DNA of 34,500 nucleotides, taken from assembly GCA_029204225.1 (NCBI GenBank), contig CM055109.1:18729783-18764282 (forward strand), in the 5' to 3' direction. Positions 1-10,267 of the stretch are shown here, piece after piece. This DNA is from Diphasiastrum complanatum (taxonomy: Eukaryota > Streptophyta > Lycopodiopsida > Lycopodiales > Lycopodiaceae). Each line of letters opens with the position of its first letter. Position 1 is the stretch's first letter. Below the pieces are notes generated by a model. The model worked only from the letters and a program-made list of their open reading frames with translations. It did not search any database and had not been told where the DNA came from. A program made the translations under genes and the position numbers.

Positions 1-1075
1 TCATGAAGTGTGAGGTGGCTCCTAAGTCTAATATCACCTCATGTGTGTCAGATGTTGATGCTGCACACATGTCTTCATAGATATAGACGGTCGAACAGTT
101 TCTGTTCATTCTTTCTTCGCCCATTCTTGAGATCTCGGGCTCCTCAACATAGGATGAACTATTGTTGTTCTCCTGTTTGTTCTGTGCTGATTTGTTTCTC
201 GGGCAATCCATGGCTGCGTGGCCCTTCTTATGGCAATGGATACACTCAATCTTTGGATTGAGCCAACATGTATCTACTGTATGCCCTTCTCTTCTACATC
301 TTACGCAAGTCTTCTTGTTTGCACCTTGTTGTTTCGACCTCCCTTTGCTCTTCCAGTTGCTCTTGCTGGTCCCCTCTACTTGCTGGTCACGATCCTGCCT
401 CTGATTCGACTCCCTCTTAGGCTTAAATTATTTCTTGGATTTTTCTTTGTTGTCGTAGAGGGCTTGGTCAGAACCATCTTTGTAATCAAGATGTTCTCTG
501 GCCTTGACTTCCTCTCCAATCTCGACAATCACCTTTTTGAGGTTCATGGTAGGATCTTTCGAGAGCAGGGTTCTTGAAATCTGGAATGATCTGGGTAAGG
601 CTCTCAACAGGTACATGAGCTGCTTCTCAACTGACACAATGTTCTCTGCTCTAGAGTTACGTAGTGACAGAAACAGATCCTTCATCTTTCTTACAAAAGA
701 AGTGAGATCTTTTCTATTCCACTGCAAATTCATCAGCTGATCTTCCAACATCATGATTTGACTTCTTGATTTCGTCTGAAATCTGGTGAGTAATGCATCC
801 CACATCTCCTTAGCTTTGGAGAGTGTAGCCAGGTCAAGTGTGAGATTATCTTTGATGGAAGATGATAGCAAGGCTATTGCCTTGTCGTTCTTCTCCCTCC
901 ATTCACGTAGCTCCTTGCTTGTTGTCGTAAGCATTTCTTCTATGCCATCCACCCAGGGAAAAAGTCCTTCGCCCTTGAGTATCAGTGATGTCTTAACTTT
1001 CTAGACTAGAAAGTTAGATCCTGAAGAATCAAGTATTGTGCAGATCTTACTCTGCATGCTGCTGATTGAAGCCAT
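1..1075 (-). pseudogene. gag: Ty1/copia gag running into protease (broken, continues off the window)
   Basis: The frame opens at an ATG at 1075-1073 (MASISSMQSK...), about 100 bp inside the primer-binding site. It reads through a copia gag domain (REWREKNDKAIALL, then FVRKMKDLFLSL and LLRALPRSF), two zinc knuckles (codons 266-307 and 203-244, both CX2CX4HX4C), and then the copia protease active site, which reads LDLGATSHFM near positions 1-30. The normal protease motif is D-S-G-A, so the Ser is replaced by Leu. Two in-frame stops break it: TAG at 1001-1003, where a related copy at 10.8 kb has Trp (LVWK), and TAA at 428-430. Otherwise the frame is open from 1075 to the window edge. Gag would form the particle and bind RNA; the protease would cleave the polyprotein. 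The identity of the gag is secure. The element's remaining pol lies outside the window. Confidence 0.88.
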
Positions 1076-1177
1076 TGCCTCTTGGATTCTGTTCCCTTGT
1101 TGATGGTTGTTTGTTTGAATGCTTGGCCTCCTGGATCTGCTAGCTTCTTGGCCATGTCAGAATATGACAAGATGATC

Positions 1178-1190
1178 GGCTCTGATACCA
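1178..1190 (-). promoter_or_regulatory. Primer-binding site (initiator tRNA-Met type)
   Basis: On the minus strand the sequence is TGGTATCAGAGCC, the standard plant copia match to the 3' end of initiator tRNA-Met. It sits just downstream of the LTR end and about 100 bp upstream of the gag ATG at 1075, which fixes the orientation of this element. Confidence 0.9.
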
Positions 1191-1191
1191 C

Positions 1192-1900
1192 TGATGAGAA
1201 TGAATGAGTTGCAGTCGTGAAGCTTTCGTGAAGGGACTATGACTCTCTCTTGCCCTCGGATGGAGTTCAGATGCGATTGCTGGACACTGCCAGTTGAATC
1301 ACTCCTACAGTCCTATAGAGGGTAGTCAGGCACTGCTAATCTACGTTTATAAAATTAATGCAGCATTCAACATAGTTTCAACCAAGGTGCATAATTCAAA
1401 TGAATAAGAAAACTTAGACACACGAATAAATAGCAGACGCATTAGCATTCAAGATCAGACACCGCAAGAAAAATAATCTATATTGATCTTTCTCTGATTT
1501 CTTCAAGCACTGCATGCAAATTCACACAGTGCATTGGCGTGGGAGAAACACAGTTCTCTCACGAGCAATCGTCTCGCTTTACTAGCGGACAGTTGGATCT
1601 ACAGATCCTAGACATAATTGTGTTCGCACATAGGCGGACATGTATTTTGTATTTCCGTCTTGATTGCTTACTTGCAATCAGACTACTATGTTACACTGTA
1701 TGTGTACTTTGTTGATCTATATGTCAAGTAACATCCAGTAAGTATAGTCGCTCTATGTAAATCTAAGATTAGAGTGATTAAGCATCTACAACTATTCAGG
1801 AAAATACAAGAGTGGCAGATTAGCCACGACCTAAAATGTATTTGCTGACGTCATGCCATTAGATCAGATATCTGTACTTCTGGGTACTTGCATGATCTTG
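1192..1900 (-). repeat. 5' LTR of the minus-strand copia element (outer edge uncertain)
   Basis: The inner edge is clear: one base separates the primer-binding site from TG at 1192 (plus-strand start TGATGAGAATG), i.e. the LTR ends ...CA on its own strand. A minus-strand TATAAAC lies near 1349, a sensible distance from the U5 end. I could not fix the outer edge; the partner LTR is outside the window, so no LTR pair or target duplication can be compared. I see no coding sequence in this stretch. Confidence 0.6.
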
Positions 1901-2000
1901 CTGATACTCTTTGGAGCGTGGAGGGCAGGAGAAGGTTTTGTTTTGCTCGTCTGCCTTCTCTCGTACTGGACCGCAAAAGATTATCATTCATGAATCTTTC

Positions 2001-2175
2001 GAGTTCACAAACCGTTCATCTTCGTCTGCTTCAACTTTCGAGTTCGCGAACCATTCGTCTTCGTTTCCTTTGACTTTCGAGTTTGTGAACCGTTCGTCTT
2101 CATTTTTTTTTACTTTTGAGTCCGCAAAACTTTTCGTGGTTCGTGTCTCTTGACTTTTGTGTTCGCGAACATCTT
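2001..2175. repeat. 39-bp minisatellite, about 4.5 units
   Basis: Units start at 2001, 2040, 2079 and 2118, with a partial fifth near 2159. The first three are exactly 39 bp and begin GAGTTC or GAGTTT followed by a variable AACC(A/G)TTCGTC-like core. On the minus strand the array is an open frame of 13-residue repeats (F-x-N-S-K-V-x-x-N-E-D-E-R type) that continues the reading frame following FamX copy A. Confidence 0.8.
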
Positions 2176-3060
2176 TGTCAGGCTGAGGGTTGAAAGCTAG
2201 CAAGGCTTTGTAGTTAGAAACATTTCGTTTCTTCAGTTGAGAGCCACTTGACGCATCGTTGGATCAAGTGACTAGTGGTCCTTTGTGTGGAATTGCTCCA
2301 AGGTGTACTGGAAATTAGCTTGGTTATTCCAATTCTTGGAGTTGGGATAATTGGCCAGTTTGGTGGTGCACTAACGTCCTTCTTGTCTGACCATGGTTCT
2401 AGCCTAGGAATAGGCAGGTACTGAGGATCCACGCACAGGTACTTGAGAGTTCTGAAATATTCCGACACGATCCTTTTGGCACCCTTGAAGAGGACGTTGT
2501 TGCACCATGTGTGTTGAGGTGCCAACTGCACTATGATATGCTTCTCCTTGTTCTTGATATCGGCTGTAGAGCATGGCAAGACGTATCTTCCCTGAATTTC
2601 TTCTTTTGGAAAATTTGCCTCGTAATCTTGGATGGATACGTCAAGAGTCTTCGGCTCGCACTTGGTATGGTTGTGCCTTTGCTCGGCTCTTTTGAGCGTG
2701 ATTCACTAGGGGATGGGATTTCATGTGAAGCTACAACCCCAGATGATTCACCTTGGGGGACATCCATCTGCTCTATGGAGAAAGAGACATCAAATTTGAG
2801 CATGGTCTGAGTGGATGCTTGCGTGTTGGCCAATTCAGAATGGTCCCCCTTGCTTGTGGTGGCTGGTTGAGCATCGTGAAAAATGACGGGAGGTTCTCAA
2901 GCTACTAGCAGGTCATCAAGCTGCTTTTCGAGCTCATCGTTCTATTGCTCCAACATCTTGCCAATTACATCGATAGAGGGTTTGGTGTATTCGGATTGCT
3001 TTGCTTCAAAATCCTATAGCATCTTCTTACAAGTTGAAGTTTTGTGATGACCACATTGTA
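2161..3060 (-). pseudogene. FamX copy A: unrecognised retroelement-associated protein, broken
   Basis: I do not recognise this family, but it matches copy C (19.57-20.84 kb) over roughly 250 residues. From the N-terminus: a Lys/Glu-rich, probably coiled-coil stretch (about 2900-3040) with three in-frame stops; a Ser/Pro-rich linker (2640-2830); then a frameshift near 2650 into a conserved region read to 2214. In that region LFKGAKRIVSEYFR and DPQYLPIPR align with IFEKILESIRNYV and GPYYVPMPR of copy C. Further shared points are NWPII and, after another frameshift, DPTMRQ and LAFNPQ (LAFDPN in copy C). The C-terminus seen in copies B and C is missing and is replaced by the 39-bp minisatellite. 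A retrotransposon-encoded role is inferred from the LTRs beside the other copies. Confidence 0.6.
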
Positions 3061-3710
3061 CTTTTCCATGGGGACAGAAGAGGAGTCTGGCAGTGATGGA
3101 ACATTCATTGATGACTGTTTTGAAGATATTACATTTGGCTGGTCTTATCTACCCAATGTCAACATGATTGGTATTTTCCTTATGACGTTTTTTGTAATTT
3201 TGAGATAGGTAATTTCAATTCATATTGCTACCATTGTTTCAAATGCTTTGAAATTTTTATTTTCGATAAATTTGGACATGTTGTTTTCATGGATTGCAAT
3301 TTTGTTAAAAGTAGCATACTGCATAAATTAATTGAGAAAGGTTTGAACCATATTGACTTACAACAGACCAATAGTAATGATGTTGCGTTAAACTTCATGA
3401 TGTACGGTTTAAATTGATGAAACTTATTAACCATGAATGCCAATGGCTTACTAAACATTTGTATGTTAAAGGTATAGATAAGGCACAACATATTTCTTGT
3501 TTTATGTGTACCTACTTTGTAAGAAAGATTGTCATTGAAAGACTGACCAATCCAAATTTTGTCCCATACCCAAGTGAGACAAACAACCTGGTGATTACTT
3601 CTTTATAAGGCCAGCTACTACTCATTTTAAAGTTCTTTGAAAGGAGAAAATTCCACGTCAACATTTTAAAAAAATAAAAAACAAAAAATCCACGTCATCA
3701 ATTTTTTTAA
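3061..3710. other. AT-rich stretch with at most a weak pol-like trace
   Basis: No secure gene. On the plus strand, 3414-3608 reads a short open frame (YFVRKIVIERLTNPNFVP) that faintly resembles the end of copia RNase H, where a His-Ile-x-x-x-x-Phe-x-R pattern precedes a FVP motif. The resemblance is too short to rely on. The rest is AT-rich and I see no structure in it. Confidence 0.25.
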
Positions 3711-4523
3711 TGATGACATGGCAATTTCCATGTTCGGTGCATCTACTTTATCACACTCATCTATGTTGTAAATTAAGCCCACAGTTGCCTCCTTGGTGAA
3801 TGACAACTTAGACAACCAATTACTTGAAGAACGTCTACAACGGACTTCCGACTCTGATCGCCAGCAAAGGGTAACCAATCCCATTATAATTTTAAGTTTA
3901 GAGGACAATCATTTATTGTAGTTAATACACGGATGACATCTATAAATAGATCATCCAAGCATAGATTGTTGGTTACTCCGTCCATGAGACGCATTATTTG
4001 AGCTTCCCAATTACGCCGTCAATTTTTGGTTGTAATTGCTATTTGTATCGTGCTTCAATGTAATATAGTAGTATCACGTTTTTATCTGTGTACTATGCAG
4101 ATGAATGCATGTTGTGATTGAATGCACTTCGTGCTTGTATACTTACTCTGATCAGAACATGGACGTCTACGACTCCTCAGTTTCTGATCAGATGATGGCT
4201 ATCTTTGACGCCTGAGAAACTCGCGATATTATACTACTCTTTCATTTATTTTAGAACTATACTTCACGTTGAATCTGATTTCAATAGTACCACACACAAA
4301 CCATCTCTAATCTCTTCGGCAGACTGTACTCTTGTTTTTGGAGTATGAACTAATTTTTAAGATCTTGTTGGGCAATTAGAACACATAAGACTGTGATTAT
4401 CTTTAGCATAAGCTGTCTATTAGACTGTTTTTCACCTAGCAACCGATTAGAATGGGAGAGTTGTTCCGCAATATTCCTGCTCTCTTCTTTGTTCTCATTC
4501 TTCGTATCTCCCTTGCCCCATCA
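3711..4523 (+). repeat. 5' LTR of copia-1
   Basis: The right edge is set by the primer-binding site at 4527: the LTR ends CATCA at 4519-4523, followed by a 3-bp spacer. The best left edge is TGATG at 3711, which gives perfect 5-bp inverted ends (TGATG...CATCA) and an 813-bp LTR. TATAAATA at 3941-3948 would be the promoter TATA box. The left edge is my inference, because the 3' LTR is not present to compare. Confidence 0.65.
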
Positions 4524-4526
4524 GAT

Positions 4527-4538
4527 TGGTATCAGAGC
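4527..4538 (+). promoter_or_regulatory. Primer-binding site of copia-1 (initiator tRNA-Met)
   Basis: TGGTATCAGAGC, an exact match to the usual plant copia primer site. It lies 3 bp after the LTR end and about 50 bp before the gag ATG at 4591. Confidence 0.92.
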
Positions 4539-4590
4539 GTAGTCCAAATAAACCGAGAGATTAAGTTTGTCCTATTTGTATACTGTTATC

Positions 4591-5450
4591 ATGTGTCATA
4601 TAGGTAGCTCTTCATCTTCATCACTTAGTGAAGCTAGAGTCATTGACAAGTTCAATGGTTCTAACTTCTACATTTGGAAGTTGAGACTTAGAATGATGTT
4701 GATAGATAGAGATCTTTGGGATGTAGTAGAAGGTGTAGACCTGAAACCAGAAGATGGTGATCAAGCAAAGACCTAGAAGATCAAAGATCAGAAGGCCTTA
4801 GCATGTATCACACTCAATTTGGTCAACTCCCAAATATCTCATGTTACCACGTGCAAAACCTCTAAGGAAGCACTGGACTTGTTATCAAGTCTTTATGAAT
4901 CTCACGATGTAACCACGAGATTACATCTTAAAAGGAAGTTATTTACTCTTGGCATGTCTGATTCTACTACCATCACTTCTCACATCAACAGCTTCAAGTC
5001 CCTGTTAGATCAGTTATCAGCTGTAGGATGTTCTATTCAAGATGATGATGCTGTCATGACCTTGCTTTCTTCTCTTCCAAAGTCCTATGAGCACTTTGTG
5101 GTGATGATCTCCACACAACCGGACCTCACCCTTCAAAAGGTAATTGGTCATCTTCTTCAAGAAGAAATGCGGAGAAAGACTAGCAGCCTATCCATCAAAG
5201 ACAAATCCATGGCTCTATACACCAAGAAGAGAGATCATTCCAAGGGCAAGAATCAAGTGCAGAACAACAGAATGGTGGATCGCACAAGAAGCTTTTCTGC
5301 AGATATTGCAAGAGAGCTAATCATGACATCAAGGAGTGTAGCATCAGGATCTACAACGAAGCAAAGAAGCAGCAACAACAGCAGCAGCCAGACTCTTCCA
5401 ACGCGGCCGATTCAAGGAGCAAGACACACACTTGTTAATGGCTTACAATA
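4591..5450 (+). pseudogene. gag: copia-1 gag (UBN2-type) with CCHC zinc knuckle
   Basis: The ATG at 4591 opens MCHIGSSSSSS, then the classic copia gag start FNGSNFYIWKLRLRMML, the central domain (SKEALDLLSSLYE, MTLLSSLPKSYEHFV) and a basic tail. The zinc knuckle CRYCKRANHDIKEC (CX2CX4HX4C, 5298-5339) lies in another frame, so there is a frameshift near 5270-5295. One in-frame stop, TAG at 4774-4776, interrupts it. Order and spacing from LTR and primer site to gag are textbook for Ty1/copia. Gag would assemble the particle and bind the RNA. In this state it could not make full-length protein. Confidence 0.88.
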
Positions 5451-6140
5451 GCAACGAAGACTGTGATAGTTGGTACCTAGACAGTGGCGCTACCCAGCAC
5501 ATGACCTCTAGCAAGGAATGGTTTACGGAGTACACAACTTACAATAGAGACCAATTTATCTACCTCGGAGATTCTAGCACCATACACGTGGAAGGCAAAG
5601 GAGCAGTGAAGATCAGGCTTCAACAAATATTTGTGCATTTGTGCTCCTAATGTCCTTCATATTCCTCAGTTGTCAAAGAACCTGTTATTAGTCTCTAAGA
5701 TAACTGATGAAGGGCTACATTGTTACTTTCTCATCTGAGAAGTGTACAATACTTGAGGAAGATACTACTCTGACTACATGCACTAGAGTCGGAAATCTTT
5801 ACGTACTCTCTAATTCAGTTGCATTAGCTAGTATCTCTAATGAAAATGTAAACGATAGTGCTGTTTTGTGCATAGTCGATTTGGACACGTGAATACAAGA
5901 TATATTTTTTATATGCATTGTAATAATTTAGTTAATGGTTTAAATTTCTCGCCTTCATTAGATAGGAAATCTTTCTTTTGTGAATCATGCATCTATGGAG
6001 AGCATTCTAGAAGCAAGTTTCTAAAATCACATTCCATCAAAACAAAGCATATATTAGATCTTGTACATAGCGATCTTTGTGGTCCAATGCCAAATCCATC
6101 CTTAGGAGATGCAGTCTATTTTATTACTTTCATAAATGAT
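5451..6140 (+). pseudogene. pol: copia-1 protease, GAG-pre-integrase and start of integrase (truncated)
   Basis: The aspartic protease is visible as SWYLDSGATQHMTSS (about 5466-5512) with an intact D-S-G-A. After a frameshift near 5630 come NVLHIPQLSKNLLLVSKITD and further shifted segments. The GAG-pre-integrase motif SRFGHVN begins near 5871, with the histidine/cysteine zinc site ending FCESCIYGEHSRSKF. The integrase core starts with LVHSDLCGPM, which holds the first catalytic Asp, and FITFIND. The reading then stops dead at 6141, where LTR-N begins. No continuation of this integrase is found after that LTR, so copia-1 is truncated there, not simply interrupted. Confidence 0.85.
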
Positions 6141-6804
6141 TGTGAAAAATCCAACAAATTCACACGTTTGGGGATCCACAAGGAATGTGTGAATGATCTT
6201 GACCATGCTTTGTGGTGGCACACAGAACACCTGTAGAGCAATCTTGCAATCTACCAATGGATCTGAGGCTAGAGCACAATCTAGAATGCTACAGATCAAA
6301 GCAATACTAATTCCTCACAAATAGAGAGAATACATAGGCAAAAGAATGTATAAAGAAGACCTTCTACTCGAGTTAGAGAGAGAATATCAAAACAAGCAAA
6401 ATAGCATGAGATCCAATTTTGACATTATGACATTACCAAAGCTTGATTCATCATTAGATATAAATGAGAATGATATGTACATATATAGGAGAGCCAAAAT
6501 TCATGGTACTCCTTGCATTCAATGTATTCTCTACATCTAATCAAGTATAAACTATTACCATATTGACACCTAACAGTGTGCATGCTGAATTTGCACCTAA
6601 CTCCTACTGTCAGTCTCTCAACTATGAACCTACAAAACTACATGCACGTGTCAAATAGTACTTACATGTCTTGCATGTAACTTCCCTAGATGACTTGGAC
6701 ATGTGTAGAACATGTGTACTGACTTGCATGTTGCATGCAGTGATTGCATGTTGCATGCATGCACACTAATTGATTTTGCATGTCATCTACTTTTATGCAT
6801 GTCA
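6141..6804 (-). repeat. LTR-N, left copy
   Basis: Near-identical by eye to the LTR at 15119-16016: it starts TGTGAAAAATCC (plus strand) and ends TGCATGTCA at 6804, where similarity stops in both copies. It lacks the roughly 230-bp block holding the 40-bp tandem repeats present in the right copy. A minus-strand TATA (CTATATATG, about 6480-6490) and a CATGCATG-rich start are shared. It abuts copia-1 integrase on the left with no primer-binding site. I found no matching 5-bp duplication at its two ends, so it is not a clean solo LTR. Confidence 0.8.
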
Positions 6805-6984
6805 TCAAATCTAGGTCTACCTGACCCCAAATCACCCAAATATATAAGGTCATGTGGCCAATTCACATACCTTTGATATATACAATGGAACAAAGTGAAT
6901 ATGACCCTCTAGACACTGTGCATGTCATGTAGCTACCTTGTGGCCATCAGGGCCTATGTGACAAGTCCGCAACAACTATGGGTG
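6805..6984. other. Spacer between LTR-N and FamX copy B
   Basis: AT-rich with TATATA tracts. I see no open frame, repeat or primer site here. Confidence 0.4.
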
Positions 6985-7523
6985 AACGCGCACTTCCTGC
7001 CATGCACACGACGATCCAAATGGGCGGCATGCGGCACCCCTCTGGACAAGATCACGATTCAAAATTTCAATTGGCCGAGAATCCATTTAGAGCATGGTTG
7101 AAATACGGATGTAGACGGCCGAAGGGCTCTCACCATATTTGCCAATAAATATTTCAACTGCCCTGATCCAACAGTCTGCGCGACAACCACTTACGCCCGA
7201 GACTTAGAACATTTAATGGGGATTGAAACCAAATGGGACAATTTTCTCCCCCCCCCCAATATTCTTTGATCCTAATAAGGCGCTAGCTTCTAACAAAGTC
7301 AAAGATCAGCTGCCAGTCGCTCGTGTCTATTACCGAGCTGCCTTCCTTTGACGATCCCTGGATGCGTAGATTCCAAGCGTGGGTTGACCAAGACTGGCTG
7401 ACAGGAGTCCACAAGTCCCTTCACACGCCCAAGGACTTGAAGAATTTGGACCGCATTAATTTCATGGAAGACGTCACAGGATACCTGATCAACCAAAGGC
7501 GGGCCAAGAGATCCTTGTACTAA
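6985..7523 (+). pseudogene. FamX copy B: C-terminal half of the unrecognised family
   Basis: Three frames must be joined. The first (6985-7255) reads LDKITIQNFNWPRIH, then a TGA, then FANKYFNCPDPTVC and TKWDNFLPP. A poly-C run at 7249-7257 shifts the frame to FDPNKALASNKVKDQLPVAR and VYYRAAF; a second shift near 7345 leads to FQAWVDQDWLTGVH...LDRINFMEDV and the stop at 7521-7523. Copy C has matching blocks in the same order: MDKITIHTSNWPIIH, TKWDDCLPP, FDPNTSMASEQIKGQLSVAR, LYFRTAI and ARLDFMEKV. The LTR starts 47 bp after the stop, almost the same spacing as in copy C, so this is probably the last ORF of an LTR element. Function unknown. Confidence 0.65.
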
Positions 7524-7569
7524 ACCGACAGAGTGCCGAGGGACCGACACTACTTCAGGCCATGGGTCC

Positions 7570-8333
7570 TGTTGGGGGTATTCCCGATGAAGTGTAAATA
7601 AATAAAATGTGTTGCGAGGGCATGGCTATTTGCGCATATAAACCCATGGCCCAGTGAGCACGCAAACTAAGTTGTAAATAAAATAATAGGCTTGGGACCT
7701 TTGTAAGTAAAATAAAACTTGAGGCCCAAAGTCAATTTTAAACTTAGAGAACACTATTTTAGAGTTGGGTCCAATTTGGAACTCACATGAATCTTGTGAA
7801 TTTCAATGTACTTTTTGTGGACTATTGGATCAAGTTGGGTCCAAGATGAATGGATAGGATCAATGTAAATATTAGCCAATAGGATTTTGGGGCAAGGGAC
7901 TTCCCCATTTTATAAAAGGACACCATTTGTACTCTATTTCCATGCTTAATGAGAAGGAGTAAATTCTACCACTTTGCAAAGCCAAGCATCCTCATTTGCT
8001 AAGCACTCATGCTAATGCTTTTTGTTGTGTTTTTCCAATTGTTTCCATTTCCATGTTGTTGTTTTAATAATTATGGTTTTTCCATTAGCATGCATCTTCA
8101 GCTTTTGAGCTAACCTCCCCCTCAACTCTATCTCTCTCTTTTTCTCTTCTCCGTCTTCCTCTTCTATTCTACCCTTCCCTTTCACCAACAATTATGATGA
8201 AGTTAGTTTAGGGAAGTAGAGTTAGTGTGAGTAGTGTTAGTGGAGATAGAGTTAGATAAAAAGTAGGGAACTAACTAGAAGTAGCATCTATGCATAGTTA
8301 GGTGCCTATCCAGTGAACTAACCCTTGTTGACA
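7570..8333 (+). repeat. LTR-X (3' LTR following FamX copy B)
   Basis: Starts TGTTGGGGGTATTCC and ends GTTGACA; the following sequence belongs to another element. A TATA box, TATAAAAG, lies at 7911-7918, preceded by CCAATAGGATT. The start and the roughly 50 bp upstream (GTGCCGAGGGACCG...) match those at the LTR beside FamX copy C (18829-19518). Both LTRs also carry short GTTAGTG-type repeats near their 3' ends and end TGACA. The interior is strongly diverged between the two. Confidence 0.7.
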
Positions 8334-9540
8334 GGCGGGAGGGCTATTACTACACCGAACCGAAGACCCTACACTCGAGTTGTGCAACTTGGAGACAACT
8401 CATCACATTCAATCAAAGGTGAAGGAATAATCAGAGCCGACTCTTCTAAAAATCAAGCTCTTCACACAGCCTCTTCTAAATCAACTGATATGTTGTGGCA
8501 TTTCAAACTTGGCCATCTGAATTTCAATAATATCCAAGAAATGTCTTCTTAGAGACTATTACAAGATCTATCATCTGTTAGCAAGCCAACTTTTCCATGC
8601 AAAAGCTGTATTATCAGCAAGCATCAGTTCATACATCCAAGGGCTTGCTTGACCTTGTACATAGCGACATATGTGGCCCGATGCAGACTGCTTCGACAGG
8701 GGGAGCTCTCTATTTCCCAACCTTCATCAATGACTTCTCTCAAAGGACTGCCACTTACTTTATGAAGAACAAATCTAAAGCGTTCAAGTTCTTCAAGCAG
8801 CTTAAAGCATCTGCAAAAACTAGACCCAGAGGAAGATCAAGGCTCTATGCGTAGATGGAGGGAGAGAGTACATCTCCACAGAATTCAAGGAGTTCTGCAA
8901 GGCCAGCGGAATACATCAGCAATTTATAACCAGCTACTCACCTCAGTCCAATAGTATAGTTGAACAGAAGAAGCAGACAATCATTGAAAGTGCCAAGAGC
9001 ATGCTGGCCCATGCCTCTCTTCCAAAGAATTTCTGGGCAAAAGCTGTTACTATAGCTGCCTACTTGTAGAATCGATCCATCACCAAAGCCTTGAATGGCA
9101 AGACACCTTATGAGGTGTGGATAGGATCAAAACCATCACTCAAAAATAATAGAGTGTTTGGATGCATCGCTTTCACTCAGATCCCTGAAGATCTTAGAAG
9201 AAAGCTAGATGACAAAAGTAGGAAAATGATTTTCATCAGCTATTTCCAAAATCACAAGGCATACAAACTCTACAATTTGGGTACTGAGAAGGCATTCACC
9301 AGTAGATATGTCATTTTTTTGGAAGACCAATTCATCGACCATAAAGAGAAATCTCGATCAACTTCCTATCCTAGAGCCAACAATTCGAAACTCAGCATTG
9401 ATCAACAACTCGACTCTGACTCCGACAAAGAGACAAACCCTCAACAAGTCACTTTGAGGATCAAAGTTCAACTGAGAAGGTCGAACCAATCCAGACAGCC
9501 TCCATCTCGATTCATGGATGATCCAGTATGCTACTTTGTG
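8334..9540 (+). pseudogene. pol: copia-2: protease tail, GAG-pre-integrase and integrase
   Basis: Begins in mid-protease right after LTR-X (VQLGDNSSHSIKGEG). GAG-pre-integrase reads MLWHFKLGHLNF. The integrase zinc end and core follow across frame changes. The catalytic residues can be placed: first Asp in LVHSDICGPM (8666-8668), second Asp in VDGGREY (8854-8856), Glu in SIVEQKKQTIIE (8962-8964). The C-terminal region is open as one frame at 9091-9543 (GKTPYEVWIGSKP, then YFQNHKAYKLYN). Breaks include stops at 8550 and 8853 and frameshifts near 8600 and 8820. It would catalyse strand transfer of cDNA into DNA. It is unrelated to copia-1 at this point of pol (different sequence, overlapping domains), so the two are different elements. 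Confidence 0.85.
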
Positions 9541-10267
9541 TAGGAACCAAACATTGTTTCAGAAGAAATGTCGACACCTGATGCTAACCAGTGGAAGGCT
9601 GCAATGGACTGAATTCGATCCTCTCATCGAGAATCAAACATGGACTATTATTGAGCTGCCAAAGGATCGAAATACGATTCCATGCAAATGGAAATTCAAA
9701 GCAAAGTATGATGCTAAAGGAAGATTAAATCGATACAAGGCCAAGCTTGCCGCCAAAGGCTTCTCCCAAATTCTAGATCTGGATTATTCTGAAACCTTCA
9801 GCCCAGTTATCAAACATGCTGCGATCCGCCTACTCCTCTCCTTTGCAGCCGTAGCAGACCTTGAAGTCCACCAAATGGATGTCTAGACTGCCTTCCTCAA
9901 CGGGACTATCGAAGAGGAGATCTATATGTCGCAGCCAGAGGGATACGAGCTCAAGGGCCAGGAGCACCTAGTATGCAAAATCCACAAGGCTCTCTGAGGG
10001 CTGGAGCAATTACCAAGAGTCTGGTTCCAGAAAATCAACGCATTTCTGATAGAGAATGGTTTTATTCCAAACTCAACAGTCTGTATTAGATTATTTCATC
10101 ATCATCACTCTCCATGTAGATGATACACTATTATTCAGTAACAATCTGAATATGATGACGGATACAAAATGCATGCTAGCCCAATACAAGATGACTGACA
10201 TGGGTCCCCAGCCCACTATTGTCTCAAAATCAAGATCCAACAAGATCGACCCAGCAAACCTTCTTTG
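9541..10267 (+). pseudogene. pol: copia-2 reverse transcriptase (truncated, no RNase H)
   Basis: Opens with the copia RT start (QWKAAM, then FDPLIENQTWTIIELPK), then IPCKWKFKAKYDAKG, RYKAKLAAKGFSQ, DYSETFSPVIK and EVHQMDV; TAFLNG and IYMSQPEGYE follow after a stop. The catalytic block reads LHVDDTLLFSNN (about 10108-10143), where the usual Tyr of YVDD is His. Stops replace residues at 9883-9885 and 9996, and the frame shifts near 9600 and 10050-10080. The sequence ends at about 10267 against a minus-strand gag fragment, so the RT C-terminus, RNase H and 3' LTR are missing. Confidence 0.87.

Noticed and set aside
4774-4776. Readthrough or recoded stop in copia-1 gag
   Set aside because: No conserved context, and the gag also carries a frameshift, so simple decay explains it.
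6102-6299. Short minus-strand ORF repeated at 15092-15277
   Set aside because: Both copies are simply the LTR-N sequence read in one frame.
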